Assembly (NCBI RefSeq): GCF_026248685.1
Contig: NZ_CP111040.1
Coordinates: 310,001-374,000 of the forward strand
From: Haladaptatus caseinilyticus
Lineage (GTDB): Archaea > Halobacteriota > Halobacteria > Halobacteriales > Haladaptataceae
Reading direction: 5' to 3'
Length of the DNA: 64,000 nt
Below are positions 24,729 to 34,536 of the stretch, piece by piece. The stretch's first letter is position 1; each line of letters starts with the position of its first letter. Made by a program: the position numbers and the translations under genes. Under the pieces are notes generated by a model. That model was given only the letters and a program-made list of their open reading frames with translations, ran no database searches and was not told the origin of the DNA.

Positions 24729-25868
24729 TTATGCGTTGTAGGCCTCTTGGGCCAACCGATGGAACTTGTGAAGTGTGTGTTCGTTCGGTCCGAGTTGTGC
24801 CTGTGCGAGTGCCCCCGATTTTAGCCCTTCGTACTGGCGCTCGACCAGTTCGAAATCCTCTTCCTGCAGTTGGCGACTCGTGCGCACGAACTCCAACTCC
24901 TCGCGAGTCATCTCCGACGTTTCGAAGAAGTAGTCGGCGATGAGCTGGAAGCGACTCTCGTCGATAGGGTCGATGATGTACGTGCCGTACCCGTCGGCGG
25001 TGCCGTACATGTTGACCGTGAAGTTCGGCCACAGATAGTAGAACTTCGCCTCGTGTTCGTCGTGGATTCGAAGTTCGTCATCGACATCCTCCTCGTGCGT
25101 GTAGTGGAGCACCCAGTGATAGTCGTTGACCTCCAACTCAGACTCATCGAGTTGAATCCCTTCGATCCAATCCTGATGGTTTGCCTGACAGTGGTCACAC
25201 TCGGAGTAGTTCCCGCCGAACGTCTTCCAGTTGCACTCGACCTCCGAGACGAATCGTGCCGCGTGTTGGTAGTCGCCGAGCGGGAGAGATTCGAGCTCCG
25301 TGGCCATCTTCCCGGCCTGTTCCTCGAACGGCATCGGGTCGGTGTCGAAGTTGACGAACACCAGCGGGCCGATTCGGTCCGTCGAAACTTCTAGGAGGCT
25401 GTTCCCATCGTCATCGAGTTTCGCCACCTCCTCGTCAGCCAAGTCGGGATTGAGGCTTGCCTCTTCGAAACTCTTCGGAGTGGTCGAGAGGTCGCCGTCG
25501 AGGTCGTATGTCCAGAGATGATACGGGCACTGAATTCGACTCATCGACCCCGGTTCGGTCATCGGCGTGTCTTCAACTATCTTCGACCCGCGGTGTGCAC
25601 AGACGTTGTAAAACGCTCGAACGTCGTTCTCGTTGTCTCGAAGCACGATGATCTGTTTGTCACCGACCGTTCGTGTAAAGAAGTCTCCGGTCTCCGGAAT
25701 ACAGTTGGCGTGACCTGCATACACCCAATATCGGGAAAATATCTTCTCCTTCTCCATCTCGTACGCGTTCGGATCGGTGAAATACTCCGCCGGAAGGGCG
25801 TTCGTTTCGTCGGTGATGTCCGGGCTGACTGCCTCGACCCGGTCGGTGCCGTCGTTCCACCGTGTCAT
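24729..25868 (-). CDS. Rieske non-heme iron oxygenase, alpha subunit
   Basis: A 379-residue ring-hydroxylating-type oxygenase. The Rieske cluster ligands are C90-x-H92 in NVCAHRG and C114-x2-H117 in CPYHLWTYD. The mononuclear iron site is in NWKTFGGNYSECDHCQANH, with His226 and His231 and the bridging Glu223. Members of this type demethylate quaternary amines such as glycine betaine, carnitine or stachydrine rather than hydroxylate rings. Divergent sarcosine-oxidase-like and dimethylglycine-dehydrogenase-like genes favour glycine betaine monooxygenase. The reductase partner is not adjacent. The ATG at 25868 is chosen because a TATA box lies 26-31 bases before it. Confidence 0.87.
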   Translation of the reverse strand: MTRWNDGTDRVEAVSPDITDETNALPAEYFTDPNAYEMEKEKIFSRYWVYAGHANCIPETGDFFTRTVGDKQIIVLRDNENDVRAFYNVCAHRGSKIVEDTPMTEPGSMSRIQCPYHLWTYDLDGDLSTTPKSFEEASLNPDLADEEVAKLDDDGNSLLEVSTDRIGPLVFVNFDTDPMPFEEQAGKMATELESLPLGDYQHAARFVSEVECNWKTFGGNYSECDHCQANHQDWIEGIQLDESELEVNDYHWVLHYTHEEDVDDELRIHDEHEAKFYYLWPNFTVNMYGTADGYGTYIIDPIDESRFQLIADYFFETSEMTREELEFVRTSRQLQEEDFELVERQYEGLKSGALAQAQLGPNEHTLHKFHRLAQEAYNA

Positions 25869-25893
25869 ATGACAACTTATCACGTCTATCGAG

Positions 25894-25899
25894 TATAAA
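25894..25899 (-). promoter_or_regulatory. TATA box of the Rieske oxygenase gene
   Basis: The minus strand reads TTTATA, 26-31 bases before the ATG at 25868, an ideal haloarchaeal TATA box for a leaderless mRNA. It decides the start against the longer frame that opens at 25928, whose first 20 codons would span the promoter. Confidence 0.6.
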
Positions 25900-26035
25900 T
25901 ATGGACCACAGATAACACTCCCATTCAAGTCAATGGTGTCTACGGAGTTTGAATCACCGCGGTAACAGTTTCGCTTCCGTCGCTTTCACACGGGGAAAAA
26001 CGTGATGATGATCTATTTCATACAGGAATACGTGC

Positions 26036-27178
26036 ATGACTGTGAATGACAATCGAAGGGATGTTATCGTCATCGGTGTCGGAGGGATGGGGAGTGCGGC
26101 AACCTATCATCTCGCGCGACGTGGATTCGACGTTCTCGGACTGGAACGGTTCGACGTTCCACACACACGGGGTTCCTCGCACGGCATCACGCGAATCATC
26201 CGACGAGCATACTACGAACACCCGTCGTACATCCCGCTCATCGAACGTGCGTACGAATTGTGGGACGAGATAGCCGACCGGACGGGGAGGCCCATCATCC
26301 ACCGAACTGGGTCGGTAGATGCCGCTCCTGCGGGGAACGTCGTCTTCGAGGGGTCGCTGCGCTCCTGTGAGGAACACGACATTCCACACGAAGTTCTCAC
26401 CGGAGCCGAGTTGACGGACCGCTTTCCCGGCTACCGACTACCTGACGATTACAAGGCACTATATCAACCGGATGGCGGTTTCGTCGTTCCCGAGGAAGCT
26501 ATTATCGGCCACGTCGAAGCTGCACTGGCGGCTGGTGCGGACATTCGTGCCCGCGAGCGCGTTCTCGACTGGGAAGAGACTCCGGACGGCGGTGTAAGGG
26601 TCAAAACGTCGTCTACAACCTACGAAGCGGACAGCCTCGTCCTTGCCGCCGGTGCGTGGAATTCCAAACTCTCGGATGCGTTGGAGGGACTTGCCGTGCC
26701 GGAACGACAGGTTCTCGCGTGGTTTCAACCGGAGACGCCATCGTTGTTTGAACCGGACTCGCTTCCAGTGTGGAACATCAGCGTTCCGGAGGGTCGGTTC
26801 TACGGACTCCCGATTTACGGCGTCCCGGGGTTCAAACTCGGCAAATACCACCATCTCGACGAACAGGTAGACCCCGACGAATGGAAGACGGAGCCGGGAC
26901 CTGCGGACGAACGCCTCCTGCGTGATTTCACGGAGAAGTACTTCCCGAACGCGGCGGGCCCAACGATGCGGCTGGCGACCTGTCTGTTTACCAACTCGCC
27001 GGACGAACATTTCATCCTCGATACCCTCCCGGACCATCCGCAAGTGGCCGTCGCTGCGGGGTTTTCCGGTCATGGATTCAAGTTCGCGAGCGTCATCGGC
27101 GAAATCCTCGCCGACCTCGCCGTCGATGGAAAAACCAACCATCCGATAGAAATGTTCGGAATCGGCCGATTCGATTGA
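26036..27178 (+). CDS. Monomeric sarcosine oxidase / N-methyltryptophan oxidase-like protein
   Basis: A 380-residue FAD amine oxidase of the MSOX/SolA family. The FAD motif is VIGVGGMGSAATYHLA at residues 12-27. The GSSHGITRIIRRAYYEHPSY segment is diagnostic, and Cys316 in ATCLFTNSPDEHF is the family's covalent-flavin cysteine. The likely reaction is oxidative demethylation of sarcosine to glycine, formaldehyde and hydrogen peroxide. N-methyltryptophan or N-methylproline are alternatives. It diverges from the Rieske oxygenase gene and is followed by the dimethylglycine-dehydrogenase-like gene. Confidence 0.86.
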   Translation: MTVNDNRRDVIVIGVGGMGSAATYHLARRGFDVLGLERFDVPHTRGSSHGITRIIRRAYYEHPSYIPLIERAYELWDEIADRTGRPIIHRTGSVDAAPAGNVVFEGSLRSCEEHDIPHEVLTGAELTDRFPGYRLPDDYKALYQPDGGFVVPEEAIIGHVEAALAAGADIRARERVLDWEETPDGGVRVKTSSTTYEADSLVLAAGAWNSKLSDALEGLAVPERQVLAWFQPETPSLFEPDSLPVWNISVPEGRFYGLPIYGVPGFKLGKYHHLDEQVDPDEWKTEPGPADERLLRDFTEKYFPNAAGPTMRLATCLFTNSPDEHFILDTLPDHPQVAVAAGFSGHGFKFASVIGEILADLAVDGKTNHPIEMFGIGRFD

Positions 27179-27282
27179 CGTAACGGTGCTCGTCGCGTGA
27201 CGAGTGTGGCCGTCCATTTTGAATACCTGTCTTATCTCACAGTGACTCTTTTCACCCGCTCCCTTCGATGTATGCATGTTCA

Positions 27283-29793
27283 ATGAGTGCAAGTGACATA
27301 CCTCCCGACGAAGCCGGGACTGTCGTCGTGGGTGCCGGATGTGTCGGCTGTAGTGCAGCATATCACTTGAGCGAACTCGGCCGGGAGGACATCGTCGTCG
27401 TCGATCGAGGCCCGCTGTTCGAAACCGGAGGCTCCACGTCACACGCACCGGGATTGGTGTTTCAGACAGCCGGAAACAAGCTGATGTGTGAAATGGCCCA
27501 GTATACCCGTCACCTGTACGATGACCTCGATAGCTTCCGAACGTGTGGGGGTATCGAAGTCGCCTACACGGACCAACGATGGGAGTATCTGAAACGTAAA
27601 CGTGAGTGGGGCCGTTCGTACGGCATCGAGGACGGGAAACTGCTTTCGCCGGAGGCGGTCGAAGAACACGTTCCCCAGATAGATCCTGATAGTATCCACG
27701 GCGGGTTGTACGTCCCCTCGGACGGCAAGGCTCACGCCGTCGATGCCTCGGAGACGATGGCCGATCTGGCTCGCGAATATGGAGCCGAATTCTACGGCAA
27801 TACAGAGGTGACGGACCTCGAAGTCGAAGACGGGAAAATCATCGGGGTGGTCACCGAACACGGGCGCATCGAAGCCGATGAAGTGCTCCTCGCAACGAAC
27901 ATTTGGGGGCCGCTTTTCGGCGAAATGGTCGGGGTCGATATCCCCCTCAAGCCGTGCGCACACCAGTACCTCGTCTCGGAACCGATAGCCGAACTGGCCG
28001 AGGCCGACCGGGAAATCGAACAGCCGATACTCCGACATCAAGACCGGTCGCTGTACTTCAGACAGCACGGCGACTCCTACGGCGTCGGGTCGTACAATCA
28101 CGAACCACTGCTCGTCGAACCGGAGGACATCCACGGGCCGGACCGACTGGACGACCTCGGGTTAGAATATCCGTCGCTTCGAGAGTTCACGGCCCACCAT
28201 TACGTCGAGAATACGCATCCGGACCACGAGCAATCGGCGGCCGACGCGGCGGGCGAACTGATCCCAGCGTTCGAGGACTGTAACTGGCAAAGTCGGATGA
28301 ACGGAATGTTCTGTTTCACTCCCGACGGGATGCCCATTTTAGGAGAAACGGCGGATATCGATGGACTCTGGTGGGCGCTCGCCGTCTGGGTAACGCAGTC
28401 GGGTGGCGTCGGGAACGTTATCGCCGAGTGGATGGAGAACGGAACGCCACGGTTGGACGGCGACCGAATCGACGTGACCGGTGCGTCCATCGATCGCTTC
28501 CAGCACCACCACGGTGCCGACCGATTCGTTCACGACCGGTCGGCACAGCAGTACCGCGAAGTCTACCAACTCACGCATCCCCGCGACCAACCGACGAAGG
28601 AACGCGGACTGCGCCGAAGTCCGTACTATCCGCGCCAGCGGAAACTCGACGCGGAGTTTTACGCCAACGATGGATGGGAATCGCCGCAGTGGTATGGAAC
28701 GAACGAGTCGCTTCTCGATGAGTACGACGTCCCAGACCGTTCCGAGTGGTTGGGACGAAATTGGTCGAAGGCGCAGGGGGCAGAACACCAAGCAGTTCGT
28801 GACCGCGTCGGCATGTACGACCTCACCTCGTTCACCGCCATCGAGGTTCGGGGCGTCGGTGCTGAGCAATTCCTCCAGGGGTTGCTGTCGAACGATATCG
28901 CGGTCTCACCCGGACGCGTCCGCTACACCACGATGCTCAACGAGGACGGTGGTATTCTCGCCGACCTCACTGTCTCCCGTCTCGATGGGAATCGGTTCCT
29001 GATCCTGACAGGCGGAGGTAGTTCGGGGACGACGCAGGGTCGCTGGATACGTGACCATGCGCCGGACGACGGTTCCGTCAAGGTGGTCGACCGAACGTCC
29101 GCACGGTGTGGCCTCGGCGTCTGGGGTCCCGCGGCGCGCAAGACCTTAGAAGGGGTGGTCGAAACGGACATTTCACACGATGCATTTCCCTTCTTCTCCT
29201 GTCAGGAAACGCACGTCGGAAGCGTCCCGGTAACGATGCTTCGCGTCTCGTTCGTCGGCGAACTCGGATGGGAACTGTACGCGCCGTCCGAGTACGGTGC
29301 CCAACTATGGGAAATCGTCTGGAACGCTGGGGAGGAACACGGTATCCTCCCGATGGGCGATGCGACCCTTAACTCGATGAGTATGGAAAAGGGCTTCCGA
29401 TTGTGGGGGACTGACATTTCCCCGGAATACAATCCTTACGAAGCGAACCTTTCGTTTGCCGTCGATATGGGGACCGATTTCGTCGGAAAGGACGCACTGG
29501 TCGAGGCGAAAGAATCCGGAGTCGACCGGCGACTCGTCCCCCTCACCCTCGATGAACCGAACGCCGTTGTCTGCACGGGGCATCCCATCGTCGATGGCGA
29601 TGCGGTCCTCGGATACACCACTCGCGCGGACTACGGATACACTATCGACGCCGGTATCGCGTACGCCTATCTGCCGACGGAATACACGGAGTCCGGCCAG
29701 TCGGTCGAAGTGGAGTACCAGGGGCAGCGATTCGACGCGACGGTGCGTGACGAACCGCTGTTCGACCCGGAGCGAACGAAAATCCTCCGTTGA
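27283..29793 (+). CDS. Dimethylglycine dehydrogenase-like FAD/GcvT protein
   Basis: An 836-residue two-part enzyme. The N-terminal DAO-type FAD domain has VVGAGCVGCSAAYHL and the covalent-flavin histidine His54 in GGSTSHAPGL. The C-terminal half is a folate-binding GcvT domain, with RVGMYDLTSFTAIEVRG, RCGLGVWGPAARKTL and SFVGELGWELYAP. This layout is that of dimethylglycine and sarcosine dehydrogenases, which pass the removed methyl group to tetrahydrofolate. An ATG at 27268 is an alternative start. It lies 104 bp after the sarcosine-oxidase-like gene in the same direction. Together with the Rieske enzyme the set would convert betaine stepwise to glycine. Confidence 0.88.
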   Translation: MSASDIPPDEAGTVVVGAGCVGCSAAYHLSELGREDIVVVDRGPLFETGGSTSHAPGLVFQTAGNKLMCEMAQYTRHLYDDLDSFRTCGGIEVAYTDQRWEYLKRKREWGRSYGIEDGKLLSPEAVEEHVPQIDPDSIHGGLYVPSDGKAHAVDASETMADLAREYGAEFYGNTEVTDLEVEDGKIIGVVTEHGRIEADEVLLATNIWGPLFGEMVGVDIPLKPCAHQYLVSEPIAELAEADREIEQPILRHQDRSLYFRQHGDSYGVGSYNHEPLLVEPEDIHGPDRLDDLGLEYPSLREFTAHHYVENTHPDHEQSAADAAGELIPAFEDCNWQSRMNGMFCFTPDGMPILGETADIDGLWWALAVWVTQSGGVGNVIAEWMENGTPRLDGDRIDVTGASIDRFQHHHGADRFVHDRSAQQYREVYQLTHPRDQPTKERGLRRSPYYPRQRKLDAEFYANDGWESPQWYGTNESLLDEYDVPDRSEWLGRNWSKAQGAEHQAVRDRVGMYDLTSFTAIEVRGVGAEQFLQGLLSNDIAVSPGRVRYTTMLNEDGGILADLTVSRLDGNRFLILTGGGSSGTTQGRWIRDHAPDDGSVKVVDRTSARCGLGVWGPAARKTLEGVVETDISHDAFPFFSCQETHVGSVPVTMLRVSFVGELGWELYAPSEYGAQLWEIVWNAGEEHGILPMGDATLNSMSMEKGFRLWGTDISPEYNPYEANLSFAVDMGTDFVGKDALVEAKESGVDRRLVPLTLDEPNAVVCTGHPIVDGDAVLGYTTRADYGYTIDAGIAYAYLPTEYTESGQSVEVEYQGQRFDATVRDEPLFDPERTKILR

Positions 29794-29885
29794 GGTGGAG
29801 CGCCGATGATGGAACTGAATCGGTCGGTACACACGGATATCGAACCATATTCGTCATTGCTTCTCGAAGTACTCCGTATACACGG

Positions 29886-31124
29886 ATGACTAACGATACG
29901 TCGAACCGAGTCTCCTTTTCCGATATCGAAGCGGCTATCGACCGATTGGACGACCCGACGGTAGTGAAGCAAACGCCTATTGAACGAAGCACCTCCCTCG
30001 ACGAACGAACCGGCGGTGAGGTTCACCTGAAGATGGAGCATCTCCAATGGACGGGGTCGTTCAAGACACGTGGTGCGTACAACAAAATCAAACAGGACGT
30101 AGTAGGGACGGACACCGACCGTGTCGTAGCGGCGAGCGCAGGTAACCACGCACAGGGAGTAGCACTGGCGGCCACTAAACTCGGAATCGATTCGACTATC
30201 GTGATGCCGAAAACCGCACCACAGACGAAAATCGATGCGACAAGGGGGTACGGGAGTGAGGTCGAACTCGTCGGGCAGGATTTCCGCGAGGCGATGACCC
30301 ACGCGGAAGGTCTCGTCGCGGACGCTTCCGCGGAACTCATCCACGCATACGACGATCCTGCCATTATCGCCGGACAGGGGACGCTCGGCGTCGAAATGTA
30401 CGAGGACCTTCCGGAAGTGGACACCGTCGTCGTCCCCATCGGCGGTGGCGGTCTCATCTCCGGTATCGCGACCGCCTTCGCGGAACTGTCCCCAGAAACC
30501 CGCATCGTGGGCGTTCAGGCCACCGGTGCCGCGACCGTTACCGACAGTCTGGACAAGGGAATCCCACAGACGCTCGATTCCGTCGATACTATCGCTGACG
30601 GGATTGCAACCGGAGGTATTTCCGAGTTGACGCTCTCACTCATCGACAGCTACGTGGACGAAATCGTCACGGTGACCGACAGCGAAATCGCCCGTGCAGT
30701 CCTCTTCCTCCTCGAACGGGCGAAACAGGTGGTCGAGGGGGCGGGTGCGGCCTCAGTCGCTGCCGTCATGGGTGAATCCCTCGACGTCGAAGGCGAGACG
30801 GTGATGCCGCTGCTCTGTGGTGGAAATCTCGATATGACGATGCTCCAGACGGTGCTGGTGCATGCGCTGACGAACCGTGAGCAGCTCCTCCGCCTTCGGG
30901 TTCGAATCCACGACCAACCCGGAAAGATGCAGGAGGTTTCCGGCCTCATCGCGAGTCACGGCGCCAACATCCGGAACGTCCGGCACGACCGATCGGCCCC
31001 CGAACTGGACGTCGGTGAGGCCTATCTCGTCTTCCAAGTGGAGACCAGTGGTGCCAGCCAAGCACGAAACATCATTCGGTCGATACGCAGCCACTCCTAC
31101 GAAGTGATTCACGTCAACGCGTGA
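29886..31124 (+). CDS. ilvA: Threonine/serine ammonia-lyase with ACT domain
   Basis: A PLP-dependent threonine dehydratase of 412 residues. The PLP lysine is Lys60 in QWTGSFKTRGAYN, the substrate loop is AASAGNHAQGVA and the phosphate loop VVPIGGGGLISG. A C-terminal ACT-like domain begins near residue 335 with RLRVRIHDQPGKMQEVSGL. The isoleucine biosynthetic role (2-oxobutyrate) is one option. Its place right after the dimethylglycine-dehydrogenase gene suggests instead a degradative role, turning serine made from glycine into pyruvate. The ATG at 29886 begins the conserved N-terminus; upstream codons in the open frame look non-coding. Confidence 0.88.
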   Translation: MTNDTSNRVSFSDIEAAIDRLDDPTVVKQTPIERSTSLDERTGGEVHLKMEHLQWTGSFKTRGAYNKIKQDVVGTDTDRVVAASAGNHAQGVALAATKLGIDSTIVMPKTAPQTKIDATRGYGSEVELVGQDFREAMTHAEGLVADASAELIHAYDDPAIIAGQGTLGVEMYEDLPEVDTVVVPIGGGGLISGIATAFAELSPETRIVGVQATGAATVTDSLDKGIPQTLDSVDTIADGIATGGISELTLSLIDSYVDEIVTVTDSEIARAVLFLLERAKQVVEGAGAASVAAVMGESLDVEGETVMPLLCGGNLDMTMLQTVLVHALTNREQLLRLRVRIHDQPGKMQEVSGLIASHGANIRNVRHDRSAPELDVGEAYLVFQVETSGASQARNIIRSIRSHSYEVIHVNA

Positions 31125-31550
31125 TGGCATCTAGCGGCGACCATCGTCTATTTCCGTCCAGCAGGTTTCGATTTAAATGATTGTTTGGTTGTCACCATCT
31201 CCGATTCTTCTCGTTTAGTGCATTCACAATTCGGGATACACGTCGCGGTGACGACCGTTCTATTAAAAACATCACAGTATAGAAACACGAGAAATTATAC
31301 TTGAATCTCGTGAGACGTTCTTGTGGTATTGTGACATGGTATCTCGGTGCACCCCTTCGGAAACGGATTCGTCTATCCGCCGTCTGACCAGTGTATCGCG
31401 AAACCGATCTCCAACGAAGCGAGAACGTACACCGGCGCGCATTTCAAACGGAATCTCGAAGATCGCGTTTTCAGTTGCTCGAAACCACGAAGCGACACCG
31501 TTCGCAGTGTCGCTTCGTGGGCAGTTACGAAACAATCACGTGAGCGAAAC
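31125..31550 (+). other. Long leader or regulatory gap before the BCCT gene
   Basis: About 425 bases without a gene. The frame of the transporter is open back to 31347, but those residues are unlike any BCCT N-terminus. The only clear structure is a perfect inverted repeat near its end, listed separately. Confidence 0.4.
31485..31520 (+). promoter_or_regulatory. Perfect 14-bp inverted repeat upstream of the BCCT gene
   Basis: The arms ccacgaagcgacac (31485-31498) and gtgtcgcttcgtgg (31507-31520) are perfect reverse complements separated by 8 bases, and the right arm ends 30 bases before the transporter ATG. It could be an operator over the core promoter or an RNA hairpin in the leader. The symmetry is seen; the role is inferred. 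Confidence 0.6.
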
Positions 31551-33269
31551 ATGAGCCAAGAACAAGGGGCAGTCAACGAGTTTTTAGAGGAAATCGATCC
31601 ACTAGTGTTCGGATTCGGAATCCTGACAGCGGTCGTATTCTTGCTGTACGTCGTCCTCGTTGGGCCAGACCAGGCTGGAAAGACCATGGGTGGAGTGAAT
31701 ACGTGGTTGTGGACGAACCTCTCGTGGTTTTACCTCTGGGCGATGTTGGTGTTCGTCGGGTTTACCACGTTTCTCATCGTCGGCCCGTGGGGGAAGATCA
31801 AACTCGGTCCGCAAGATGCAGACCCGAAACACAGCTTCGTCTCCTACTTCGCGATGTTCTTCTCGGCGGGGATCGCCGCTGGAATCGTGTTTTGGGGTCC
31901 GGCAGAGGCCATCTTCCACTACGGTAGCGGAACGCCGTTGGCGGGAACCGACGCCGCCGCGAAGGAACGCATGTTGGGTTCGCTCCAGTACACGTTCTTC
32001 CACTGGGGCATCTCGGCGTGGGCGGCCTATCTCATTGTCGGGGTACCGATCGGCTACTTCGCGCACAAGAAAGGTGCGCCGTTTAAGTTTTCCACGATAA
32101 TCGCGCCGCTCGTCGGCGTAGAGAACATCGGCGACAGCTACTTCGCCCGGATCGTGGATCTCGTCGCGGTATTCGGAACGATGGGCGGAATCGCGACATC
32201 GCTCGGATTCATCGGTCAACAGTTGCTGATGGGAATGGATTATCAGTTCGGCTCGGTTCGCTCACCGTCGGCAGAGGCGTCCGCGCTCCCCCTCGACGTT
32301 TTCGGCTTTCAACTCGGTGATATCGGCGTCATCCTCGTCATCCTCGGTGTGACCACCGTTTTCACGCTTTCCGTGGTAAGCGGCGTCGAGAAGGGTATCA
32401 AACGGCTGTCTCAGCTGAACGTCGTTGTTTTCGTCCTGTTGGGCGTGCTGGTCTTTTTGATCAGCGTTTACAACGGGATGGCCCCGTTCGTGCTCAATCT
32501 AGGCACACAAGCGATCGGCGAATATTTCGGGGAGTTCATCCAGATGAGCCTGTTTACCGGTGCGACGAGCGATACGTCGTTCATCGGAAGTTGGACCGTT
32601 TTCTACTGGGCGTGGTGGTTCTCGTGGGCACCCTTCTCCGGAATCTTCCTCGCAAAGATATCGTACGGACGAACGATCCGCGAGGTGACGTTCGTCGGGG
32701 TAATCGCGACGACGCTCGCGACCGTGCCGTGGTTCCTCATCATCGGCGGAACGTCGATGCGGATGCAACAACTCGGCCAAGCGGACATCCTCGGTGTCCT
32801 CGCAAACTACGGCGGGAACGAAGCTGTGTCCGGCTATCCGCTGTTCGGCGCGCTGCCAGCCGGTGCCCTCCTGTCGGGCCTGTTTTTCCTTCTGGTCATC
32901 ACGTTCTTCGTGACCTCGGCCGATTCCTCGACGCTCGGTATCGCGATGCTCACCACCGGTGGAAAGGAAAATCCCTCGGAACTCAACCGCCTCATCTGGG
33001 GCGTCATTCAGGGACTCGTCGCCGCCGTTCTCATCGTCATCGGTGGAACGAACGCCCTTCAGCAGGCGGCCATTATCACCGGCGGACCGGTCGCAGTTAT
33101 CGGCCTCGTCGGCGTGTACGGCATGATTAAGGAGTTCAGTCGCTTCGAGGGACGCGTTCTCGTACAGGAGGGTGCGTCAATCCGCGACGACACCTCGATA
33201 CTCGAACGAAGTGGTAATCCTGGTGGAAGTCGTTCCGCACGCCCCGCGGACGGTGACGAGGACGACTGA
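31551..33269 (+). CDS. BCCT family betaine/choline transporter
   Basis: A 572-residue sodium-coupled transporter of the betaine-carnitine-choline family, with about 12 membrane helices and a short acidic C-terminal tail. The family motif around helix 8 is intact: WTVFYWAWWFSWAPFSGIF, followed by ISYGRTIREV; the tryptophans of this segment line the trimethylammonium-binding box. The glycine-rich helix 3 stretch FGTMGGIATSLGFIGQQ is also present. It follows the betaine demethylation genes in the same direction, so it probably imports their substrate. The ATG at 31551 matches the usual short N-terminus before the first helix. Confidence 0.93.
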   Translation: MSQEQGAVNEFLEEIDPLVFGFGILTAVVFLLYVVLVGPDQAGKTMGGVNTWLWTNLSWFYLWAMLVFVGFTTFLIVGPWGKIKLGPQDADPKHSFVSYFAMFFSAGIAAGIVFWGPAEAIFHYGSGTPLAGTDAAAKERMLGSLQYTFFHWGISAWAAYLIVGVPIGYFAHKKGAPFKFSTIIAPLVGVENIGDSYFARIVDLVAVFGTMGGIATSLGFIGQQLLMGMDYQFGSVRSPSAEASALPLDVFGFQLGDIGVILVILGVTTVFTLSVVSGVEKGIKRLSQLNVVVFVLLGVLVFLISVYNGMAPFVLNLGTQAIGEYFGEFIQMSLFTGATSDTSFIGSWTVFYWAWWFSWAPFSGIFLAKISYGRTIREVTFVGVIATTLATVPWFLIIGGTSMRMQQLGQADILGVLANYGGNEAVSGYPLFGALPAGALLSGLFFLLVITFFVTSADSSTLGIAMLTTGGKENPSELNRLIWGVIQGLVAAVLIVIGGTNALQQAAIITGGPVAVIGLVGVYGMIKEFSRFEGRVLVQEGASIRDDTSILERSGNPGGSRSARPADGDEDD

Positions 33270-33405
33270 TAGCGAGTATCCGGGCGACGGTGCCGAGTAA
33301 AACCGGGAGCGATCGACGACATAGTGGACGAGAACGGCGTGTCTGGAACGACCCACCCTCTCGACTCGTGCCAAACGATATCACGACGCAAGTCGATTGC
33401 GAACT

Positions 33406-34536
33406 ATGGGGGATGAGCGAATACCGATTACGGTGGTGACGGGATGCTTGGGTGCGGGAAAAACGACGCTGGTCAACCACGTCCTCGAGGACCCCGGTGA
33501 CCGAAGCGTCGCGGTCGTCGTCAACGATGTCGGCGAGGTGAACGTCGATACCGAACTGATTCGCGGTGCGGACGACGACATTGTGGATCTCTCGAACGGT
33601 TGTCTCTGCTGTCAGCTGCAGGACGACCTCCGTTCGACGCTGGTCCAACTGAACGACAGTCGTGAGTTCGACTGCCTCCTTATCGAAGCATCGGGCGTGA
33701 GCGAACCGATCCCGCTTGCTCGAACGCTCCTCGGCATGGACGAGGGAAGTCCCGACCCGACTGACGACTATCGATTGGATACGGTCGTCTCGGTAGTTGA
33801 TAGCGTCGGCTTTGCGAACGCGTTCGACACAGAAACCGGGCAACTGCGCCGAAATCAAGCCGACGGACAGCGGCCACTAACGGATGTCCTGGTCGAAACC
33901 GTCGAATTTTGCGATCTCCTTTTGCTGAACAAATGCGACGCCATTCCGGCCGACTCGTTGGAATCAGTCGAGGCCCTCGTGCGGGAACTACAGCCGAATG
34001 CCGAACTGATTCGAACGGAATATGCGGCCGTCGATTCGGACACGATCCTCGAAACCGGTCGGTTCGATTTCGAGGACGCACGGCGTTCTTCCGGTTGGAA
34101 ACGGGCCCTGGCTCGCGAAGAAAAGGACAGTGACGGGCATGGCCATCACGTTCACGATGGACATGACCACGACTCGGAAACGGCATCGGTTGCCGATCAG
34201 ATCGAAACAGTCGTCTACGACCGCGAGCGGCCGTTCCATCCGGATCGATTGAACGAGTGGTTAAACGACTGGGATGGGAGCATCGCCCGAACCAAAGGCG
34301 TCTGCTGGATCGCCGGATGGGACGACGATGCGATGGGAGTGAATCAGGCTGGACCGTCCGTTCGGTGCGGACCGCTCGGCGAGTGGAATCCGGACGAGCG
34401 ACGGACGCGACTCGTCCTTATCGGTACCGAAATTGACAAGGAACGCGTGTCGGCTTCTCTCGACCGATGTCTCGTCGAGGCGAACGAGGAAGAACTCTCG
34501 TGGGATCGGGAGCGTGGCCCGTTCCCGCGACGCTGA
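33406..34536 (+). CDS. CobW/COG0523-type G3E GTPase (metal-related)
   Basis: A 376-residue G3E GTPase. It has the P-loop GCLGAGKTTLVN, the metal-binding motif NGCLCC, a GTPase base motif LLLNKCDA and the COG0523 C-terminal domain. A histidine-rich linker near residues 245-256 (HGHHVHDGHDHD) can bind zinc or cobalt. Such proteins act as metal chaperones or insertases for zinc, cobalt or iron enzymes. The start ATG at 33406 is preferred over a TTG at 33397. It follows the BCCT gene after 136 bp on the same strand, but a link to betaine use is not shown. Confidence 0.85.
   Translation: MGDERIPITVVTGCLGAGKTTLVNHVLEDPGDRSVAVVVNDVGEVNVDTELIRGADDDIVDLSNGCLCCQLQDDLRSTLVQLNDSREFDCLLIEASGVSEPIPLARTLLGMDEGSPDPTDDYRLDTVVSVVDSVGFANAFDTETGQLRRNQADGQRPLTDVLVETVEFCDLLLLNKCDAIPADSLESVEALVRELQPNAELIRTEYAAVDSDTILETGRFDFEDARRSSGWKRALAREEKDSDGHGHHVHDGHDHDSETASVADQIETVVYDRERPFHPDRLNEWLNDWDGSIARTKGVCWIAGWDDDAMGVNQAGPSVRCGPLGEWNPDERRTRLVLIGTEIDKERVSASLDRCLVEANEEELSWDRERGPFPRR

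Noticed and set aside
26459-27448. 329-codon minus-strand frame across the sarcosine-oxidase-like gene
   Set aside because: It is rich in Arg and Cys, without motifs, and is antisense to a well-supported enzyme.
31347-31550. N-terminal extension of the first BCCT protein
   Set aside because: The extra residues do not resemble a BCCT N-terminus and would include the perfect inverted repeat.
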